A stretch of 64,000 bases of DNA from Sabellastarte sp. h YS-2021 (taxonomy: Eukaryota; Annelida; Polychaeta; Sabellida; Sabellidae): positions 59,925,603 to 59,989,602 of the forward strand of contig OZ024929.1 in the NCBI GenBank assembly GCA_964017235.1, read 5' to 3'. Position 1 is the stretch's first letter. Every line of letters begins with the position of its first letter. The translations under genes and the position numbers were made by a program. This document shows positions 56,540-64,000 of the stretch, in pieces. Below the pieces are notes generated by a model. The model searched no databases. It was not told where the DNA came from and worked only from the letters and a program-made list of their open reading frames with translations.

Positions 56540-57000
56540 TCATTCTGCCATGGAACTGCCCCAGCAGTGTTGTAGTGATGCATCAATTAATCTCTCTGCC
56601 TCTTGGCCGCAACTGTAACATGGTTCCCCTGCTGTGGTAGCCCAAGATCAGGCAGGACTTGGCCTTGCTTTCAGGCACCTGGCACCTACCTGTGGTTGTT
56701 GTTCTCCTCATCTGGTAGTCCCTGATGGTATGCCTGATAACAGGTCCTGATTATGTTGTGCATTGTCATACAAGGCAAAACCACTGACGTGACATTATGT
56801 GGCTCCAGGGCCATTGTGGTCAATAGGCATCTGAAGCGATTGCCCAGTATTTTGAATGCCTTCTTCACCACCCAACTAGCTCTGAAAAGTCTGTAGTTGA
56901 AGATGCATTGTTGATCATTAAGGGCAAAGTTGTCATCAGTTCTATAAAGTAAAGCATGTAAAATGGCCGGTAACACAAAATTATGAGGATGTAATGGATT
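56540..57000 (-). pseudogene. PIF/Harbinger transposase (HARBI1-like) C-terminal fragment
   Basis: A 96-residue minus frame (56686-56976) reads FNYRLFRASWVVKKAFKIL, NRFRCLLTTM and PCMTMHNIIR. This matches the FNYRLSRARRVVENAFGIL..RFR pattern at the end of DDE_Tnp_4 nucleases. The Glu normally found in VVEN is Lys here, so the catalytic triad is lost. A further PAGAVPWQ-like tail is seen toward 56,550. Full proteins are 350-400 residues; only the last quarter remains. No terminal repeats seen. Confidence 0.78.
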
Positions 57001-57397
57001 AATTCTCTGGGAATATATTTATATAAACTAAACTGATAAACTAAGATTAAAAGGTCAGTTATTTGCACTTTTATTTATAAGAACACAAATAATTTTGTAA
57101 TATCACCCACTTTTTGGGGGGCCATAATAAGTTCACAACCAATTCTGTGAACTGGACTTAATTGGTTTAATTGATCTCTAATTAACACACCAGCCACCCT
57201 CTGGGCTGAAAGTTGACATGCATACCAACATTATGTGCTAATTGAAGACTTCTAGGAACATGATTGTTTTGAGGGAATGTTGCCATTCTGTTTATGGACA
57301 CATTATTTGGGAAATGTAGAATACTTATTTCACCATTAATAAACATTGGTTTGAAAACACTAGTGACTTTTATAAATAATCAGACATTCAAGTACAC

Positions 57398-58300
57398 AAT
57401 GGCCACAAGAGGAGCACTTAGAGGGGCACATAGAGGAGTAAGGTCTCTCAGTACTGGACATCCTTGTAAAACTCCCAAAAGGGATCACTCTCATGTCTCT
57501 CCAGTTTCCCCACAGATGTCCTTTGCAGATGTAGAGCATGCTTTGCATGAGGAGCTTAATCCAATCTATGAGGACTTGGAAAATTTAAGGAGCTCAGTTG
57601 AATCAGTGGGGAAAAACCTGAACTCAGCAGTGGATTCCTTGCATAAATCACTTGACAATGTTAGGAAAGAGTTAACCTCAGTAACTGACCTGTTAGATAC
57701 AAATATAAATGACCTGCAGCATTATCTTACTGGCTGACTTTGAAAAAGCATTTGACACTGTGAAGTGGTCATTCTTGACGAAAATCATGGGATATTATGC
57801 ATGGCTTTGGACACAATTTTCAAAGATGGATTTCAATAGTATATAAAAACTCTGAGAGCTGTGTGACCAATAACGACTATTTATCCCCCTTTTTTAAGCT
57901 GTCAAGAGGTATAAGACAGGGTTGTCCAATAAGTGTTTTGCTCTTTTTGTTGATAGCTAAGATTGTGGCTCTTGTATCAAGGAGCTCCGATAAAATAGAT
58001 AGTGTAAAAATTAATGGCCAAAGTATAAGGCTCTGTCAATTGGCAGATGATTTGACACTCTTTTTGTCAAGCACTGAGTCAGTTTCAAGTGTGATTGCAA
58101 TCTTTGAAGAATTTTACAGGTATGCTGGTTTGAAATTAAATAAATCTAAAACTGTTGCTTTTTGGCAGTAACTGATACAAAGAGAGTTTACCAAGACAAA
58201 CACATTGGTATTGTGATGGCGAGAGCCGATGTAACACGAAATATGGGCTAGCAGTTTGGTTTGGAATCGTGGACCACGGCTAACTTTGCGATAATTCAGC
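57398..58300 (+). pseudogene. Internally deleted L1/Tx1-like LINE: ORF1 N-terminus joined to RT
   Basis: A 113-codon frame from ATG 57398 (MATRGALRGAHRG) has a heptad-rich helix (LENLRSSVESVGKNLNSAVD), the coiled coil typical of LINE ORF1. It ends at TAG/TGA near 57,737, and LLADFEKAFDTVKW (RT motif A) begins at 57,727 with no endonuclease between. Motif B RGIRQGCPISVLLF and motif C QLADDLTLFL follow in the frame 57797-58171. So about 3 kb of ORF1 and ORF2 is deleted at this junction. Similarity fades near 58,300. Confidence 0.82.
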
Positions 58301-60234
58301 CATTTGGGCCGAGAAAAAGTGGTTTTTCACATGAGATTCCAGCAAAAAGACTAATAAATAGCTAAAAATCTATCACACACTAACCTTTCACACTAACAAA
58401 CCACGCATTATCCACATATTTTACTTATACTTTAAAGAATTGTAGCTTTTGAAGTATTTCAACTGTCAAACTAGCCGCCATTGTTGTACAAGTATATCAC
58501 GTCTGAAAGACTTTAAAGTAGGCGACAAACCATTGTTTTAAAATATTTGCAGTGTTATAATTTATTTAATTTGCATATTTTATACGTTTTTAGGTGATAT
58601 TTTTTTTAATTTGAGTTGAAACTAACAGATTTGCATTGGAACTACTTGCGGTAGGCTGGCGTAGGGATACGCGGTAACGGCCCAGAAATCTATATAAGGA
58701 AGCACAGTCAGTGGCTTTTTGGCTTTCAGATGACGAGGCCGCATTTGCGTAACGCAAAATAAGAGGTAAAAACCCTCTAATCAATTCTAACCGCAAATCT
58801 TGCGGCAAGTGACATACAAATCAAAATCACCGCAACCGCACTCCAACCGCAACCGCAAATCATTGGAAATCTCCAAATTTACCCTTTTAAGCTGGTACCA
58901 GTGAATAGAATCAGATAAATTATCACAAACAAGACACTACAACACTAAATTAAATTAGAATAGAGCTGTTTTGGGGAGAAACATTGTTTGAGGTGATAGA
59001 ATTAAAGGAATTCTATGTATAACTCTGAAACAGTGTCCCATACTAATCAGCCAATGAAATAACAGATATAATTTAGTGTGAGACTGTAGTGTTTGACCTT
59101 GACCTGGCTGAACTGACTTTGACCTTGGATGATTTTTAAACATCTAGTGTACTAGGCAATTTTGACTGACAAGCTTCTAGATTCACTTCAAACTGGGACT
59201 AGGTAACTTGTTATATTTTTCTTAAATAGCTTAGATCTACTATATCTAGCTGGCATGCAATTTAATGTGTAATTCTGTTAGATAATGATATTTTTATATA
59301 TCTCTGAACTGAATTTCTTATTATTTTGAACTGTTGTGGCAAATGTGTCCAACTGAAATATTTATAGACTGATCTTTCTCAATTTGCTAGATTTTACACC
59401 CCTTCAAACATTTTCACTACCCCAATTAGCATTTGATTTGCTACCTTTTGTAAATTAGAACATTTAAATCTCCACAATTGTACATGGTTTGCTAGATTTA
59501 TTACTTTAGTATTTCAATATACCAATATACAATGTTAAACTGTTAATAAATTTATATATATAAGTTTAGTTGATCTTTCTCCTCTCTCTTAGCTTGGTTT
59601 AACACTTGCAGGTGAAGTTAGCATGCATCTTCATCCCACTCCAGATAACCAGCTGACTGGAGACAGCAGTGAGATTAAATTATACTTATAGAATACTTTA
59701 TTTAAGTATCTTGCCATACATTGTGTGACAACAAAAAGTATAATAGCCACGCAGTAGTTCTGCTGATACCTAATTTGGATTGCCATACCTCGTCATACTG
59801 ATTGCCCAGTTGTTGAGTTTATATATTTTATTTTTGAACATATAGTTGTTTATTATTATTTGGGATAGTGGTACCCAAGCCAACACAGAACAGTTCCTAC
59901 AGGAGGTCTAGAGAGATAGACATTGTCTAATAAACTCTCTAATAATTGAAATACCCTTTTGTTGAGTCACTTATGCATACATGGTGATCTGAATTCAGAT
60001 GCCCATTCTAAGTAACTACTAAATTTTATTGCGTTAAAATATCAAACTGGTAGTGGTCCATTGGTGGATTTGGAGACCCGAACCACACTACCACATATAC
60101 ACATAACTTTAACACTGCTGGAAATCCACAGGCCCGCTACAGTATTGAAACCCAAACGCCTTTAAAACATTAGGTACTAGGTTTTCCTCTAACAATGCTG
60201 AGGCCTCGCTCCTAAATATAAATGAAAAATGACT
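58301..60234. other. Unassigned insertion-like stretch splitting the LINE
   Basis: No domain recognised. A cluster of GCAACCGCA/GCGGTA words at 58,650-58,860 suggests a short repeat with partly inverted copies. A TATATAAGG lies at 58,692. Boundaries not defined. Confidence 0.4.
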
Positions 60235-61830
60235 ATTATTTAAAAAATCCTAAACTCCTGGTCCCCACGGTGCCTTACTTTACAGTAAAAGATAACAGTT
60301 GTTAAATCTCTGGACATCCAACACATTCTGCAACTTGCCTCTACTGTAACCTTTACTCAAAAGCTGTTTGTCTCACATAGAGAAAATATTTTTTAATTCA
60401 TCTGGAATAAGAAAGTTTCAAAGTGCACTTTACACCATGGGGTTTAAAATGGTATCTGTTAAAAACATTGCTGAAACAGCAAAAATCATGTGGGGTTGAA
60501 AGATATTGTAATGACATTAATGCAAACTGGAAACTTCTAGCTTCAGAATTGACGGGATTGAATTAAAGTAATTTGTTGAAAGAGTAAATTTTTTATAACA
60601 TAAGGAAAAATATAAAAACCAGCTTCTATGACAATTTACTGTACATTTGGTTCAAATTCTGTTGAAAAACTTGAACAATATGGATAGATTTATTCAAGAA
60701 CCAACTTTTCACAATCCACATTTTTTAGAAGGCAATGCACCAATATCAATTCAGGGCTAACACAATTTTGGTTTAAGATTCATTGCTGTTAGGGATATTT
60801 GGGAGAGCAAAAGCAAAACCATCAAATCCAAAAATTATTTAGAAGGTGTATTTAATATTACTACACCATGTATGATTTATAATTAAATTGTATATACAGT
60901 ATCATCTGAATAGAATCTGTATTAAAGTCTATACATAAATGTGTAGGGAATATAGCCCTTTCAAAAATCACTAACATTCCTAATAAGTGCCTCACTGACA
61001 TAAGTCAAATTTAAAGTATTTAAAGTTCAGAGATTTATTCTTATTACTTATAGTCCTCCCAAGAGTCAAAGTAAATGGATTGAATATTATCCCTTTTTAG
61101 AAACTCTGGACTGGAAACCTGTTCATCTATTACTGTTTAGAATTATGAATGATGCCTATCTGATAACTTTTCAATATAAAATACTTCATAGAGTATTTTC
61201 TTGCAACTACAATCGTTTTAACTGGAAAATTAAAAATTGCCCTTTCTGTGATATCTGTCAAAAAACAGATAATCTTGAACATTACTTCTACTTTTCTAGT
61301 GATTCCAAAACTTTTTGGGCTCAGGTTAATAAGTGGCTGAGCCAGTTGTTTTCCAGTAAATTTAACTTCACTGTTCTAGAAATTCTATTTGGGGTTATAA
61401 ATTCTGAGCTAAAATACTGGTTTCCAGTAAACTTTGTGTTTTTGACAGGGAAAAACTTTAACTATAAATGTAAAAAGAATAATAAAGAATTGTTTGTAAA
61501 TAATTTCTGGCAGAATTTGGCATGGAATTTGAAGTTAGAAGAAAAAATTTTTATCAAGCAAGGGAAATTGTCCACTTTCAATGAAAGATACAAAATCTTG
61601 TTTGATTCTCTGAAATAGCTTAACAATTTTTATAAATGTCTACATGTAAATGTGTGTCTTCCTGTTTTATCCCGAGTTTATTCTCTTTCTACTCTTTTCT
61701 GTTTTTTTTAGATTTTTGAAAAGCTTAAAAGTAAATATTATTGATATATTATGTTAATTAATGTTTAGAGTTTGTGTTATTGTAAGCTTATGTAACATTG
61801 TTTTCTGGCAATAAAAACATATATATATAT
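60235..61830 (+). pseudogene. LINE ORF2 C-terminal part and 3' end
   Basis: Shifting frames near 60,290-60,420 (VVKSLDIQHILQLAST; FIWNKKVSK) resemble the RT thumb and connection of L1/Tx1-like elements. A 157-residue frame at 61145-61618 carries CPFCDICQ, then H and further residues of a CCHC-like finger, and the terminal ELFVNNFWQNLAWNLKLEEK. A 3' region with ATAAAA ends in an (AT)n tract at 61818-61840. It is the continuation of the 57398-58300 fragment. Confidence 0.78.
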
Positions 61831-62476
61831 ATATATATAAAAATAATAATCATAATTAAAAAAAAAAAAATCAAAGTCTAAAAGTTTTATCATCTCACTT
61901 TACTGGTTGGGCATAACTAACATAGTTTGATTTTGGTTGGGCGCAACTAACATAGTTTGCAAAATCATCATATATTTCAGCCAGATTCTCAACTGGATTC
62001 AGCTTGACTTCAAACTTCCAGCTGGGAAACCCCAATATATGAATGGCCACTGGTATTCTAGACAGTGATATCAGAAATACTTGATATTTTTTTACTGAGC
62101 GACCACGATCAATAAAATATTTATATTTGAACATGGTTAAGCTTTATTGTAATCATCCTTCAATATGCACTTTAAAAAGTAATTTTTTTCGGAGACTGCT
62201 GGCCTCTGAGCCGTAAAAACGTAGCCTATCAAGACTAATTTTAGTTGTAACGTCCTCCGTGGATATCGCTCAAGTACTGTGGACTGTATGTGGTTTTAAA
62301 ACTAAAAACCAAAATTAAGTCTGTTGAGGAACTTATTTTTGTCAAAGCATTACAGACAGTGGTACGTAGGGGATCCGTGCGTAGTGCCTTAAAGCCTGGT
62401 CAATTATATTGTACATGGGTGGTCACTGAGATAAACGGTCTTCAGAAGTTCTCACATAAAACGGTTAGTGGCATTC
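61831..62476. repeat. 31-bp direct repeat and unassigned flank
   Basis: TGGTTGGGCATAACTAACAT followed by AGTTTGATTT is repeated once as TGGTTGGGCGCAACTAACAT at 61905-61965. The rest to 62476 has no recognised feature. Confidence 0.55.
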
Positions 62477-62959
62477 GGGATACGTGCATATCGCACCCAC
62501 TTCAAATCGCTACCGCTAACTCGTACCCACAAATCGCACCCGTTTTTAGATGTGCTTGACAATTGCATAGAATATATATTAGGTCACGGAAATCTGTGGG
62601 GTTTCCCAGTAAATGTATGTGTAGAAAACCAGTCTACTTTTCGTCTGCAAACGTGATTAATTTCATTAACCAGTGAAATAATTTGTTACAAAATGAGTAC
62701 TTGTACATGTAGATTTAAGCAAATATGAGGCCACGATGGGTTTCTAGCTATATTTTACAAACAGAAGATCCAGGAAACCAGTCTACTTTTCGTCTGCATT
62801 AACCAATGAAATAATTTGTTACTGAAATCTCACTCGAGACAAAGTATAAACGTTCATATATTTTTCTACAAAATATCTTCAAAACTTAAAAAACGGGTGC
62901 GATTTGCGGGTGCGAGTTAGTGGTAGCGATTTGAAGTGGGTGCGATATGCATGTAAATC
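62477..62959. mobile_element. Foldback MITE, third 9-bp target duplication (Mutator-like)
   Basis: The 9-bp duplication GTGGCATTC is perfect at 62468-62476 and 62960-62968. Inverted repeats of about 65 bp start near each end: TGCATATCGCACCCACTTCA, AATCGCTACC, CTAACTCG and AAATCGCACCCG, with the matching inverse at 62895-62959. Length 483 bp, no coding. Ends differ from the 491-bp family, so this is a separate family. Confidence 0.9.
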
Positions 62960-62968
62960 GTGGCATTC

Positions 62969-64000
62969 TACCAATTAGTTCTGAACCTTAGAACGGCTCG
63001 GTACGCATTTGCTCCCCTCCCCGTTCTGACGCTTCCTATTTAAAGTATTGGTGAAAATAAAAAACGATGCATAAATCTTATTTTAACCTCGTATTTCAGG
63101 GTTTACATTGCAGGACTGTTGGAACTACATTTTTGCTGTATAAAAACGCTTATAAATGTGACATAAAATGAGTATTTATTTCTACTTAAACAACTATCAT
63201 GATATATCGCTCACGCTAGCGCCCAAAAATCTGGCGGCCCAAATATAAAGAGAAATATCAAGCATTACATTACCAAACTTCAGGAAGTAATGAAAAATAT
63301 GTGTACCCAAGTTTTTAGATGTGTTTTTTCACAAAACAATACAAATTAGGTGTTATATCAACAATTTTTATCAAGTGCACTCACTTGACAGCCATTTTGA
63401 GAAGTTCCCTATTTTAGTCGGTGAAATAAATTTCTAATAAAATCTTGCCTGGAGATAACCTCAGAATTCGGTAAAGAAACACAAAATAATGCTTGGGAAG
63501 GCCATGACTGAAGAAATCACTATAATCGTATTTTTAATGCTTTTATGCTGTGTATTATTTTGTGAAACTGTATATAGCATTATAGATATTCATGATTATT
63601 ATTCTTGGATATGGTACTTGACCCATAAAAATTGGTGAAAAATTGGAACAAGGTTGGCAACTCTCAATTTCTCTGATGTTTACATTTGTAAATATTTGTC
63701 CAGCTGCAGCTGTTTCCATTTGGAACAAATGTGTATATATATTATTTCAGTTAATTGTACAAGGATACATCAAGGAAAAAATTGGTATCACCAATTTTCT
63801 AGCCCTTTTTATTATAACTGAAAGTGAAAATACATACATGGTCAATTGGTAACTATCAACTGTCAGGCTAAAGAGTAACATGAAACCTAAGATTAAATTC
63901 TCAGCAAAGTAAGTAAAAAGTACCATATTTTAAGTGTATGGTAACCAAGACTAAACTTAAGCATTGAGCCCAAGGAGCCTATCACAGGAGAGGTCAGCTA
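62969..64000. other. Unassigned AT-rich stretch at right edge
   Basis: No gene or repeat recognised. A 69-codon frame at 63643-63852 has no domain. An exon or element could continue past the window. Confidence 0.4.

Noticed and set aside
62290..62656. Two short plus frames near 62.3-62.66 kb
   Set aside because: They run into the foldback MITE arms, whose repeated words create open frame.

Overview
The window looks like intergenic or heterochromatin-like DNA of a metazoan, most likely a mollusc (probably a bivalve). That placement is inference. It rests on AT-rich sequence, no bacterial-style gene packing, no recognisable host exon, and a mixture of DIRS, Penelope (GIY-YIG), Tx1/L1-like, CR1/L2-like and Ty3/Gypsy retroelements. 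SINEs ending in a GACGTAAAAC-type 3' motif and satellite-like ~150-bp repeats also contribute; I recall these from molluscan DNA but could not search for them. I found no intact host gene, no true tRNA or rRNA gene and no CRISPR array. Everything I can name is mobile or repetitive DNA.

Layout. 1-806 holds the first 268 codons of a DIRS-type Gag on the minus strand, running off the left edge. 950-10,160 is a field of tandem and composite repeats (periods near 143, 151, 157, 172 and 290 bp) carrying a tRNA-derived SINE and a hAT-type MITE. 10,170-14,395 is the best preserved element: a 4.2-kb, 5'-truncated L1/Tx1-like LINE on the minus strand with a 12-bp target duplication, an apurinic endonuclease and a reverse transcriptase. 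14,500-18,874 is a decayed DIRS retrotransposon on the minus strand (RT, RNase H, tyrosine recombinase). Its RT was hit at the catalytic motif by a foldback MITE with a 9-bp target duplication. 18,950-21,723 is a nest of palindromes, foldbacks and a second copy of that MITE. 22,200-32,420 contains four LINE remnants, two of them with readable target duplications or insertions, and a 2.4-kb inverted-repeat element carrying a SINE and another MITE.

33,936-49,416 is a 15.5-kb decayed Ty3/Gypsy element framed by two ~191-bp LTRs, with a polypurine tract before the 3' LTR. It landed inside a minus-strand SINE, whose halves flank it. Its gag, protease, start of RT and C-terminal integrase remain. 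The rest is replaced by other insertions, including a Penelope derivative and a foldback with ~330-bp arms that encloses a CR1/L2-like fragment. 51,780-62,959 holds a LINE fragment, a SINE, a Penelope element (RT plus GIY-YIG), a Harbinger transposase fragment, an internally deleted LINE that joins ORF1 to RT, and a third foldback with a 9-bp target duplication. The last kilobase shows nothing I recognise.

How the parts relate. No pathway is encoded; the window reads as an insertion history. Target duplications and interrupted elements give relative ages in several places: SINE before Gypsy, DIRS before the 9-bp MITE, the 290-bp array before the hAT MITE, and the inverted-repeat element before the 31.2-kb SINE. 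All reading frames except the left-edge Gag and the two main LINE frames are broken.
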